DNA of 64,000 nt from Opisthocomus hoazin (Eukaryota; Chordata; Aves; Opisthocomiformes; Opisthocomidae). Shown here piece by piece: positions 51,791-62,955 of this stretch (within the stretch, counting starts at the first letter, position 1; each line of letters opens with the position of its first letter). The DNA lies in the NCBI RefSeq assembly GCF_030867145.1, contig NC_134426.1, positions 9,176,001 to 9,240,000 of the forward strand. The letters run 5' to 3'. Both the position numbers and the translations under genes were made by a program. Under the pieces are notes generated by a model. It did not search any database and was not told the origin of the DNA. It saw nothing but the letters and a program-made list of their open reading frames with translations.

Positions 51791-53400
51791 TTGATCACCT
51801 TCATCTGCCCATGGCACTGCTCGCACAGAGGCACAGAGACTGGGGCTGCTTGCTTGTGTTGCACCCTCAAACTTCAAACATATCTTCTGGGGTCCATGCA
51901 GCGGGCTCCTGCAGGCCTGCTACGAATATGCAAATGTCTGCAGATAGCTCACAGCCAGAAAGAGCTAGCCTGGAAAGCTGTTCCTCAGCCTCATCTGCCC
52001 ATGGCACTGCTCGCACAGAGGCACAGAGACTGAGGCTGCTTGCTTTTCTTGCCACCTCAAACTTCCAATATACCTTTGGGCGTTTGTACAGGGGGCCTCC
52101 GGCAAGCCTGCTCTGAAAATGTGAACGTCTGCAGATAGCTCGCAGCCAGAAAGAGCTAGCCTGGAAAGCTGTTGCTTAGCCTCATCTGCCCATGGCACTG
52201 CTCGCACAGAGGCACAGAGACTTTGGCTGCTTGCTTGTCTTGCACACTCAAAATTCAGATGTAGCTGAGGTGGTCTGTGCCGGGCGCTGCCGGCAGCCCT
52301 GCTCTGAATATGCGAACGTCTGCAGACAGATTGCAGGCAGAAAGAGCTAGCCTGGAAAGCTGTTGCTCAGCCTCATCAGTCCATGGCACTGCTCGCGCAG
52401 AAAGACAGAGACTGGGGCTTCTTGCTTGTCTTGCTACACCAAACTTGGAAAGTCATTTGGGAATGAGGGAGGTCCCTGGCAGGCTCCTTTCACAGCCCTG
52501 CTTCGAAAATGTGAACGTCTGCAGATAGCTCGCAGCCAGAAAAAGCTGGCCTGTAAAGCTGTTGCTCAGCCTCATCTGCCCATTGCACTGCTCCCACAGA
52601 GGCACAGAGACTGGGGCTGCTTGCTTGTCTTGCTACCTCAAACTTCAAACGTAGGTTAGGGGGTCCGTGCCGGGAGCCTCCGGCAGCCCTGCTTTGAAAA
52701 TGCGAATGTCTGCAGATAGCTCGCAGCCAGAAAAAGCTGGCCTGTAAAGCTGTTGCTCAGCCTCATCTGCCCATGACACTGCTCGCACAGAGGCACAGAG
52801 ACTGGGGCTGCTTGCTTGTCTTGCCACCTCAAACTTCAAACGTAGCTTTTGGGGTCGCTGCATGGGGCCGCTGGAGCCTTGCTCCGAAAATGCGAACGTC
52901 TGCAGATAGCTGGCAGCCAGAAAGAGCTAGCCTGGAAAGCAGTTGATCACCTTCATCTGCCCATGGCACTGCTCGCACAGAGGCACAGAGACTGGGGCTG
53001 CTTGCTTGTGTTGCACCCTCAAACTTCAAACATATCTTCTGGGGTCCATGCAGCGGGCTCCTGCAGGCCTGCTACGAATATGCAAATGTCTGCAGATAGC
53101 TCACAGCCAGAAAGAGCTAGCCTGGAAAGCTGTTCCTCAGCCTCATCTGCCCATGGCACTGCTCGCACAGAGGCACAGAGACTGAGGCTGCTTGCTTGTC
53201 TTGCCACCTCAAACTTCAAATATACCTTTGGGCGTTTGTACAGGGGGCCTCCGGCAAGCCTGCTCTGAAAATGTGAACGTCTGCAGATAGCTCGCAGCCA
53301 GAAAGAGCTAGCCTGGAAAGCTGTTGCTTAGCCTCATCTGCCCATGGCACTGCTTGCACAGAGGCACAGAGACTGGGGCTGCTTGCTTGTCTTGCCCCTT
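51120..53400 (+). repeat. Six-monomer duplication (period ~1152 bp)
   Basis: Monomers from about 51125 to 52270 are repeated at about 52277 to 53400 with an offset of 1152 bp (six monomers). Differences are few, for example in the TTCCAATATACC/TTCAAATATACC variant near 52065 and 53215. Confidence 0.85.
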
Positions 53401-56400
53401 AAACTTCAAATGTATATTAGGTTGTCCGTGCTGGGCGCCTCCGGCAGCCCTGCTGTGAAAATGCGAACGTCTGCAGAAAGCTCGCAGCCAGAAAGAGCTA
53501 GCCTGGAAAGCTGTTGCTAAGCCTCATCTGCCCATGGCACTGCTCGCACAGAGGCACAGAGACTGGGGCTGCTAGCTTGTCTTGCCACCTCAAATTTCAA
53601 ACGTAGGTTAGGGAGTCCGTGCCGGGAGCCTCCGGCAGCCCTACTTTGAAAATGCGAACGTCTGCAGATAGCTCGCAGGCAGAAAGAGCTAGCCTGGAAA
53701 GCTGTTGCTCAGCCTCATCTGCCCATGGCACTGCTCGCACAGAGGCACAGAGACTGGGGCTGCTTGCTTGTCTTGCCACCTTCAACATCAAATGTATATT
53801 TGGGTGTCCGTGCAAAGGGCCTCTAGCAGCCCTGCTCTGAAAATGCGAACGTCTGCAGATAGCTGGCAGCCAGAAAGAGCTATCCTGGAAAGCTGTTGCT
53901 CAGCCTCATCTGCCCATGGCACTGCTCGCACAGAGGCACAGAGACTGGAGCTGCTTGCTTGTCTTGCCCCGTCAAACTTCAAAAGTATCTTTGGGGGTCC
54001 GTGCAGCGGGCTCCTGCAGGCCTGCTACGAATATGTGAAGGTCTGCAGATAGATCGCAGACAGAAAGAGCTAGCCTGGAAAGCTGTTGCTCAGCCTCATC
54101 TGCCCATGGCACTGCTCGCACAGAGGCACAGAGACTGGGGCTGCTTGCTTGTGTTGCACCCTCAAACTTCAAAAGTATCTTTGGGGTCCGTGCCTGAGGT
54201 CTCCAGCAGCCCTGCTCCGAATATGCGAACGTCTGCAGATAGATCGCAGACAGAAAGAGCTAGCCTGGAAAGCAGTTGCTCAGCCTCATCTGCCCATGGC
54301 ACTGCTCGCACAGAGGCACAGAGACTTTGGCTGCTTGCTTGTCTTGCACACTCAAAATTCAGACGTAGCTGAGGTGGTCTGTGCCGGGCGCTGCCGGCAG
54401 CCCTGCTCTGAATATGCGAACGTCTGCAGAGAGATTGCAGGCAGAAAGAGCTAGCCTGGAAAGCTGTTGCTCAGCCTCATCAGTCCATGGCACTGCTCGC
54501 GCAGAGAGACAGAGACTGGGGCTTCTTGCTTGTCTTGCTACACCAAACTTGGAAAGTCATTTGGGAATGAGGGAGGTCCCTGGCAGGCTCCTTTCACAGC
54601 CCTGCTTCGAAAATGTGAACGTCTGCAGATAGCTCGCAGCCATTAAAAGCTGGCCTGTAAAGCTGTTGCTGAGCCTCATCTGCCCATTGCACTGCTCCCA
54701 CAGAGGCACAGAGACTGGGGCTGCTTGCTTGTCTTGCCACCTCAAACTTCAAACGTAGGTTAGGGGGTCCGTGCCGGGAGCCTCCGGCAGCCCTGCATTG
54801 AAAATGCGAATGTCTGCAGATAGCTCGCATCCAGAAAAAGCTGGCCTGTAAAGCTGTTGCTCAGCCTCATCTGCCCATGGCACTACTCGCACAGAGGCAC
54901 AGAGACTGGGGCTGCTTGCTTGTCTTGCCACCTCAAACTTCAAACGTAGCTTTTGGGGTCGCTGCATGGGGCCGCTGGAGCCTTGCTCCGAAAATGCGAA
55001 CGTCTGCAGATAGCTGGCAGCCAGAAAGGGCTAGCCTGGAAAGCTGTTGCTCAGCCTCATCTGCCCGTGGCACTACTCGCACAGAGGCACAGAGACTGGG
55101 GCTGCTTGCTTGTCTTGCCACCTCAAACTTCAAATGTAACTTAGGTGGTCCGAGCCGGACCCCACAGGCAGCCCTGCTCTGAAAATGCGAACGTCTGCAG
55201 ATAGCTCGCAGGCAGAAAGAGCTAGCCTGGAAAGCTGTTGCTAAGCCTCATCTGCCCATGGCACTGCTCGCACAGAGGCACAGAGACTGGGGCTGCTTGC
55301 TTGTCTTGCCCCCCCAAACTTCACATGTATATTAGGTGGTCCGTGCTGGGCGCCTCCGTCAGCCCTGCTGTGAAAATGCGAACGTGTGCAGATAGCTCGC
55401 AGGCAGAAGGAGCTAGCCTGGAAAGCTGTTGCTCAGCCTCATCTGCCCATGGCACTGCTCGCAGAGAGGCACAGAGACTAGTTCTGCTTCCTTGTCTTGC
55501 CACCTCAAAATTCAAATGTATCTAAGGTGGTCCGTGCAGGGGGCTACGGCGGCGCAGCTCCGAAAATGCGAACGTCTGCAGATAGTTCGCAGGCAGAAAG
55601 AGCTAGCCTGGAAAGCTGTTGCTCAGCCTCATCTGCCCGCCCATGGCACTGCTCACACAGAGGCACAGAGAATGGGGCTGCTTGCTTGTCTTGCCAACTC
55701 AAACTTCAAACGTAGCTTAGGACGTACGTGCCGGGCGCCTCCGGCAGCCCTCGTGTGAAAATGCGAACGTCTGCAGATAGCTGTCAGGCAGAAGGTGCTA
55801 GCCTGGAAAGCTGTTGCTCAGCCTCATCTGCCCATGACACTGCTCGCACAGAGGCACAGAGACTGGAGCTGCTTGCTTGTCTTGCCATCACAACCATCAA
55901 ATGTAGCCAGGGAATGGGGGTGTTCCCTGCAGGGCTCCTTCGCAGCCCTGCTTCAAAAATGCGAACCTGTGCAGATAGCTGGCAGGCAGAAAGAGCTAGC
56001 CTGGAAAGCTGTTGCTCAGCCTCATCTGCCCATGGCACTACTCGCACAGAGGCACAGAGACTGGGGCTGCTTGCTTGTCTTGCCACCTCAAACTTCAAAC
56101 GTAGCTTAGGGGGTCCGTGCCGGGCGCCTCGGGCAGCCCTGCTTCGAAAATGAGAACGTCTGCAGATAGCTCGCAGGCAGAATGCGCTAGCCTGGAAAGC
56201 TGTTGGTCAGCCTCATCTGCCCATAGCACTGCTCGCACAGAGACACAGAGAGTGGGGCTGCTTGCTTGTCTTGCCACCTCAAACTTCCAATGTTACTTTG
56301 GGGGTCCGTGCCGGGCGCCTACGGCAGCCTTGCTCCAAAAATGCGAACGTCTGCAGATAGCTGGCAGGCAGAAGGGGCTAGCCTGGAAAGCTGTTGCTCA

Positions 56401-59400
56401 GCCTCATCTGCCCATGGCACTGCTCGCACAGAGGCACAGAGACTGGGGCTGCTTGCTTGTCTTGCCACCTCAAACTTCAAATGTAGCATAAGGGTCTGTG
56501 ACGAGAGCCTCGGCAGCCCTATTTCAAATATGCGAAACTGTGCAGATAGCTCGCAGGCAGAAGGCGCTAGCCTGGAAAGCTGTTGCTCAGCCTCCTCTGC
56601 TCGTGGCACTGTTCACACAGAGGCACAGAGACTGGGGCTGCTTGCTTGTCTTGCCACCTCAAACTTAAATCGTAAGTTAGTGGGTCCATGCCAGACGCCT
56701 CGGGTAGCCCTACTTCGAAAAAGCGAACGTCTGCAGATAGCTGGCAGGCAGAAGTGGCTAGCCTGGAACGCTGTTGCTCAGCCTCATGTGCTCATGGCAC
56801 TGCTCGCACAGAGGCACAGAGACTGGGGCTGCTTGCTTGTCTTGCCACCTCAAACTTCAAATGTAGCTAGGACGTACATGCCGGTCGCCTCTGGCAGCCC
56901 TGCTCCGAAAATGCGAACGTCTGCAGATAGCTGGCAGCCAGAATGAGATAGCCTGGAAAGCTGTTGCTCAGCCTCATCTGCCCATGGCACTGCTCGCACA
57001 GAGGCACAGAGACTGGGGCTGCTTGCTTGTCTTGCCACCTCAAACTTCAAACGTATTTTGGGGGGTCCGTGCCGGGCACCTCCGGCAGCTATGCTCCGAA
57101 AATACGAACGTCTGCAGATAGCTCGCAGGCAGAAGGGGCTAGCCTGGAAAGCTGTTGCTCAGCCTCATCTGCCCATGGCACTGCTCGCACAGAGGCACAG
57201 AGACTGGGGCTGCTTGCTTGTCTTGCCACCTCAAACTTCAAACGTAGCTTAGGGGTCCTTGCCGAGCGCCTCCGGCAGCCCTGGTCTGAAAATGCGAACG
57301 TCTGCAGATAGGTGGCAGGCAGAAAGGCTAGCCTGGAAACCTGTTGCTCAGCCTCATCTGCCCATGGCACTGCTCACACAGAGGCACAAAGACTGGGGCT
57401 GCTTGCTTGTCTTGCCACCTCAAACTTACAATGTTACTTTGGGGGTCCGTGCCGGGCGCCTACGGCAGCCTTGCTCCGAAAATGCGAACGTCTGCAGATA
57501 GCTCGCAGGCAGAAGGAGCTAGCCTGGAAAGCTCTTTCTCATCCTCATCTGCCCATGGCACTGCTCGCACAGAGGCACAGACACTGGGGCTGCTTGCTTG
57601 TCTTGCCACCTCAAACTTCCAGTGTTCCTTTGGGGGTCCGTGCCGGGCGCCTCCTGCAGTCTTACTCCAAAAATGCGAACGTCTGCAGATAGCTGGCAGG
57701 CAGAAGGGGCTAGCCTGGAAAGCTGTTGCTCAGCCTCATCTGCCCATGGCACTGCTCGCACAGAGGCACAGAGACTGGGGCTGCTTGCTTGTCTTGCCAC
57801 CTCAAACGTAAAATCTAGCCTCGGAATGGGGGTGGTCCCTGCCAGGCTCCTTCGCAGCCCTGCTTCGAAAATGCGAAACTGTGTAGATAGCTGGCAGCCA
57901 GAAGGAGCTAGCCTGGAAAGCTGTTGCTCAGCCTCATCTGCCCATGGCACTGCTCGCACAGAGGCACAGACAGTGGGGCTGCTTGCTTGTTTTGCCACCT
58001 CAAACTTCAAATGTAGCATAAGGGTCTGTGACGAGAGCCTCGGCAGCCCTATTTCAAATATGCGAAACCGTGCAGATAGCTCGCAGGCAGAAGGCGCTAG
58101 CCTGGAAAGCTGTTGCTCAGCCTCCTCTGCTCGTGGCACTGTTCACACAGAGGCACAGAGACTGGGGCTGCTTGCTTGTCTTGCCACCTCAAACTTCACA
58201 CGTAGCCTGGGAACGGGGAGGGTCCCTGCCAGGCTCCTTCGCAGCCGTTCATCGAGAATGCAAACGTCTGCAGATAGCTGGCAGGCAGAAGGGGCTAGCC
58301 TGGAAAGCTCTTGCTCAGCCTCATCTGCCCGCCCATGGCACTGCTCGCACAGAGGCACAGAGACTGAGGCTGCTTGCTTGTCTTGCCACCTCAAACTTCA
58401 ATCGTAGGTTAGTGGGTCCATGCCAGACGCCTCGGGTAGCCCTGCTTCGAAAACGCGAACGTCTGCAGATAGCTGGCAGGCAGAAGTGGCTAGCGTGGAA
58501 AGCTGTTGCTCAGCCTCATGTGCTCATGGCACTGCTCGCACAGAGGCACAGAGACTGGGGCTGCTTGCTTGTCTTGCCACCTCAAACTTCAAACGTAGCT
58601 AGGACGTACGTGCCGGTCGCCTCCGGCAGCCCTGCTCCGAAAATGCAAACGTCTGCAGATAGCTGGCAGCCAGAATGAGATAGCCTGGAAAGCTGTTGCT
58701 CAGCCTCATCTGCCCATGGCACTGCTTGCACAGAGTCACAGAGACTGGGGCTGTTTGCTTGTGTTGCACCCTCAAACTTCAAAAGTATATTTGGGGGTAC
58801 TTGCTGGGAGCCTCCGGCAGCCCTGGTCTGAAAATGCGAACGTCTGCAGATAGCTCGCAGGCAGAAGGCGCTAGCCTGGAAACCTGTTGCTCAGCCTCAT
58901 CTGCCCATGGCACTGCTCGCACAGAGGCACAGAGACTGGGGCTGCTTGCTTGTCTTGTCCCCTCAAACTTCAAACGTAGCTTAGGGGTCCTTGCCGAGCG
59001 CCTCCGGCAGTCCTGGTCTGAAAATGCGAACGTCTGCAGATAGGTGGCAGGCAGAAAGGGCTAGCCTGGAAACCTGTTGCTCAGCCTCATCTGCCCATGG
59101 CACTGCTCACACAGAGGCACAAAGACTGGGGCTGCTTGCTTGTCTTGCCACCTCAAACTTCAAACGTAGCTTAAGGGTCTGTGACGAGAGCCTCGGCAGC
59201 CCTATTTCAAATATGCGAGACTGTGCAGATAGCTCGCAAGCAGAAGGGGCTAGCCTGGAAAGCTGTTGCTCAGCCTCCTCTGCTCGTGGCACTGTTCACA
59301 CAGAGGCACAGAGACTGGGGCTGCTTGCTTGTCTTGGCACCTCAAACTTCAAACGTAGACTGGAAATAGGGGAGGGTCCCTGTCAGGCTCCTTCGCAGCC

Positions 59401-60572
59401 GTTCATTGAGAATGGAAACTTCTGCAGATAGCTGGCAGGCAGAAGGGGCTAGCCTGGAAACCTGTTGCTCAGCCTCATCTGCCCATGGCACTGTTCGCAC
59501 AGAGGCACAGACACTGGGGCTGCTTGCTTGTCTTGCCACCTCAAACTTCCAATGTTCCTTTGAGGGTCCGTGCCGGGCGCCTTCTGCAGTCTTGCTCCGA
59601 AAATGTGAACTTCTGCAGATAGCTCGCAGGCAGAAGGGGTTAGCCTGGAAAGCTGTTGCTCAGCCTCATCTGCCCATGGCACTGCTCGCACAGAGGCACA
59701 GAGACTGGGGCTGCTTGCTTGTCTTGCCACCTCAAACGTCATATCTAGCCTGGGAATGGGGGTGGTCCCTGCCAGGCTCCTTCGCAGCCCTGCTTCGAAA
59801 ATGCGAACCTGTGTAGATAGCTGGCAGCCAGAAGGAGCTAGCCTGGAAAGCTGTTGCTCAGCCTCATCTGCCCATGGCACTGCTCGCACAGAGGCACAAA
59901 GACTGGGGCTGCTTGCTTGTCTTGCCACCTCAAACTTCAAACGTACCATAAGGGTCTGTGCCGAGAGCCTCGGCAGCCCTATTTCAAATATGCGAAACTG
60001 TGTAGATAGCTCGCAGGCAGAAGGGGCTAGCCTTGAAAGCTTTTACTCAGCCTCCTCTGCTCGTGGCACTGTTCACACAGAGGCACAGAGACTGGGGCTG
60101 CTTGCTTGTCTTGCCACCTCAAACTTTCAATGTTCCTTTGAGGGTCCGTGCCGGGCGCCTTCTGCAGTCTTGCTCCGAAAATGCGAACTTCTGCAGATAG
60201 CTCGCAGGCAGAAGCGGTTAGCCTGGAAAGCTGTTGCTCAGCCTCATCTGCCCATGGCACTGCTCGCACAGAGGCACAGAGACTGGGGCTGCTTGCTTGT
60301 CTTGCCACCTCAAACGTCAAATCTAGCCTGGGAATGGGGGTGGTCCCTGCCACGCTCCTTCGCAGCCCTGCTTCGAAAATGCGAACCTGTGCAGATAGCT
60401 GGCAGCCCGAAGGAGCTAGCCTGGAAAGCTGTTGCTCAGCCTCATCTGCCCATGGCACTGCTCGCACAGAGGCACAGAGACTGGTGCTGCTTGCTTATCT
60501 TGCCACCTCAAAGTTCACACGTAGCCTAGGAACGGGGAGGGTCCCTGCCAGGCTCCTTTCGCCAGAAGGAGC

Positions 60573-60745
60573 GAAGTTAGGGAATGGACTGGGTGTGCAG
60601 CAGGACTACTTAATCATGTGCACAGCAAAGATTTTGAAGGAAAAGGTGTCTTTCCACGCCCTTCTGTCTTGAGAAACGCTCCCAGATCCTCTTCCATTAG
60701 AACACAGAACACTTCATCCACACCAGGCATGCCTGAAACGTTTCT
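60573..60745 (-). other. ACADM: Start of the ACADM 3' UTR, cut by satellite
   Basis: About 170 bp of unique DNA after the ACADM stop before satellite begins. No minus-strand AATAAA is present in it, so the original 3' UTR and poly(A) site appear to be lost. Confidence 0.6.
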
Positions 60746-60817
60746 TTAAGCCTTGTATTTGCCGATATGTTCCCGGGCTATGATCATCCTTTGAATCTGA
60801 GCAGTTCCTTCATAAAT
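60746..60817 (-). CDS. ACADM: ACADM last coding exon
   Basis: Encodes [20 protein letters not shown] followed by YKA and TAA (60746-60748). The Glu of YEGT is the catalytic base of medium-chain acyl-CoA dehydrogenase (E376 in mature human numbering, from memory). It abstracts the alpha proton in the first step of mitochondrial fatty-acid beta-oxidation. Acceptor TTTTCAG lies before 60817, and the exon is in phase with the previous one. Confidence 0.95.
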   Translation of the reverse strand: MYEGTAQIQRMIIAREHIGKYKA

Positions 60818-62706
60818 CTGAAAAGAAGAATTACAATAATGTTAGCTGATTTTTGTTTTGTGTTGTTTTTAATATTTTAACAGATCTTTCTACACGTGTA
60901 AACCTTCATAGCACTACCCCTGTGTGGGTTAGGGCGTGCCAAAAGACAAAGAAAACTGAATAAAATTCCAGTGTGTCTGGAGTAACTATAGCGGGCTGAA
61001 TGCAATAAATCCCACACGAGATCCCAAGTGACTGTCTTGTTCTCTCCGATGCGCTCAGCAAAACTCAGTAAGGTTCTCATGGAATTAACAGAGGTAGTGA
61101 GTAAAGAAGGATGGGGGAAATGTCTTCTCTGGGGAAGAAAATACGTAACTTAGGCTTCACAAAGCGGGTTTGGAAACGGTGGGTGGAGGGGAGGAGGTGA
61201 CCTGTGCTGGAAGTGCTGCATTTCCTTTGACTAGCCTTTCAAGGCCATAGCAAAAGGTCCCTTTCATCCATTTATTCCCACTACTCTTTCTGAACTGTCT
61301 TCAACACACTATTACCTCCTTTTTTTCTTGAGCATGTATTTTTACATTTTCCTCCAGAAACAGAGCTCAGGGGCTGAAGTCTTTCAGCTCCCAGCTCTGC
61401 CAAAGCGAATCTTTGGCAGATTGCTCAGAGGTATGGAATTTCACTTTGTCTGTAGTCATAAAACGGGGATAATCCTCCCCAGAACCTTAGGCAGCTTCGC
61501 AGAAATAAAGACGCTGTAACCTGTGGTCACATTAGGGTGGAGCCTGACAGCAAAAAAGCCCAATCATGACAAATTCAGTTACTCATTCATTTCCCCAGTT
61601 GCAGGAGTGTGATTAATACGAAGAACCTTTAGATTCCAAACCAGCAGTTTTCTGTCCTTAGACAGAGAAAAATTCTCAGCTAGTGAGAATAGTTTTGAAG
61701 TCAGCAATAAACGAAATTTCAACTACCTAGAATCTTCAGAATGACACCTGTTACAGCGCTGCGGGTCACGGCCCACATGCATTTCTTGTTGTCCTCTATT
61801 TCGGTGTGTTTTTTTCTAGTCATTATTAATGTCAGGAAGATGTGAAAAGATAAAAGATTCCTGGTTTTCCTGAACATAATTCAATCATTCTTTCCGAATA
61901 AAGAACTGTAGCATAGTATATGCTACAAGAAGAATTATGATGGGGAATAATTTCTTGGTAATAACGCTGAAGAAAAAGATCTGGGGATTATGAGCGACTA
62001 TGGGCTAAATATGAGTAAATATGAGAACATTTTGTTGGGGGTTTTGTTCTGGGCTTTTTTTTTTTTTTTTTTAAGGTTAATCACTGCAGGCTGCGCCACA
62101 CTTCTGTTAATGAACACACACAAGATAACTAACACGTGACACTCAGTGCTGGTGGTATCTCAGGTGAAGTAAAGCCCAGCTTACGACACCAGAGTTTCAG
62201 GCGGAAGGTTCAGAGCACAGCAAGAAGTGATGCAGAGCCTGGGAAGCAGAAAGGAAAAAAAAACAACCCCTAAACCAACCCCCACCGTGACTGATGAGGA
62301 ATGAGGCAGAAGCTGCTGGAGTGTTCTCCTCTAGACTCAACGAGGAGGGAGGCAAGCGGCACACTCGGTGCAGCCACCGCGTGTCGCTTGTTTTGTGCGC
62401 CCGCTTTGGGTATGACAAGGCACAGGATGCGATTTCCAGCGACCGCTCTCTGCACCAGGTATGGGGCTGAGGGGAAGACTCAGCTGTTCCTCTTGGGCAG
62501 GTTAAGCTGTTGATCTCATGCACACAGAGTTTTGTAGGCAAGAATTTGCCTGATTTGCATGCCCTTTTTTTAAATGGAAGGATTATTGCTCTCAGCCTCA
62601 AAACTTCTATGTGTGTGCACGTCACCATTTCAAATAAGTAGCCATTAGTGTATTTTATATAAAATGTATGCATGACTATACAGATTGCATCCTCTCTTTT
62701 ACTCAC
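60818..62706 (-). other. ACADM intron
   Basis: Donor GTGAGT at 62706 downward and acceptor CTTTTCAG at 60824-60818. It contains a T-run of about 18 near 62057-62074. No other feature recognised. Confidence 0.75.
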
Positions 62707-62955
62707 CTGGTAGATTTTAGCATCTCTCATGAGTTTTTCCACAGGATATTCAGTATTAAATCCATTTCCTCCAAAAATCTGCACTGCGTCTGTAGCTACT
62801 TGGTTCGCAATATCACCGGCGAAGGCCTTTGCGATGGAAGCGTAGTAGGTGTTCCTGCGGCCAGCGTCGACTTCCCACGCAGCCCTCTGGTAAGCCATCC
62901 TGGCCAGCTCCACTTTCATGGCCATTTCAGCAAGCATGAAAGACACTGCTTGGTG
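62707..62955 (-). CDS. ACADM: ACADM penultimate exon
   Basis: Encodes 83 residues: [80 protein letters not shown] and IYQ. This is the C-terminal helical domain of medium-chain acyl-CoA dehydrogenase, including the GGNGF segment that contacts FAD across the dimer. Acceptor ACCGCAG; donor GTGAGT. The sequence is as conserved as expected for a functional gene, with no damage visible. Confidence 0.96.

Larger units (their letters stand above)
38119..60572 (+). repeat. Main ~191-bp satellite array (about 117 monomers)
   Basis: Head-to-tail monomers of mostly 189-193 bp, all in the same orientation as the left block. Landmarks per monomer: CTGCAGATAGCT(C/G)GCAG, GAGCTAGCCTGGAAAGCTG, CTCAGCCTCATCTGCCCATG, GAGGCACAGAGACTGGGGCT, CTTGTCTTGCCACCTCAAAC, then a more variable GGTGGTCCGTGC...AGCCCTGCTC segment. 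From about 39 to 55 kb it is organised in higher-order repeats. From about 55 kb to the end, monomers are more divergent and many have GGGAATGGGGGTGGTCCCTG-like variants. The array ends near 60572 with a partly deleted monomer before ACADM DNA. Many open frames (up to 269 codons) run through it; none is credible as a gene. Confidence 0.98.

Noticed and set aside
57598..58407. 269-codon open frame in the satellite, and dozens of similar frames
   Set aside because: It repeats the monomer in translation, overlaps other open frames in different phases on both strands, and has no start or splice context of its own.
38119..60572. CENP-B box in the satellite
   Set aside because: TTCGAAAATGCGAAC resembles the start of the box but fails at the required A and the CGGG positions.
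38119..60572. CRISPR-like array
   Set aside because: The repeat is a continuous ~191-bp tandem unit in a vertebrate genome; there are no short repeats with unique spacers.
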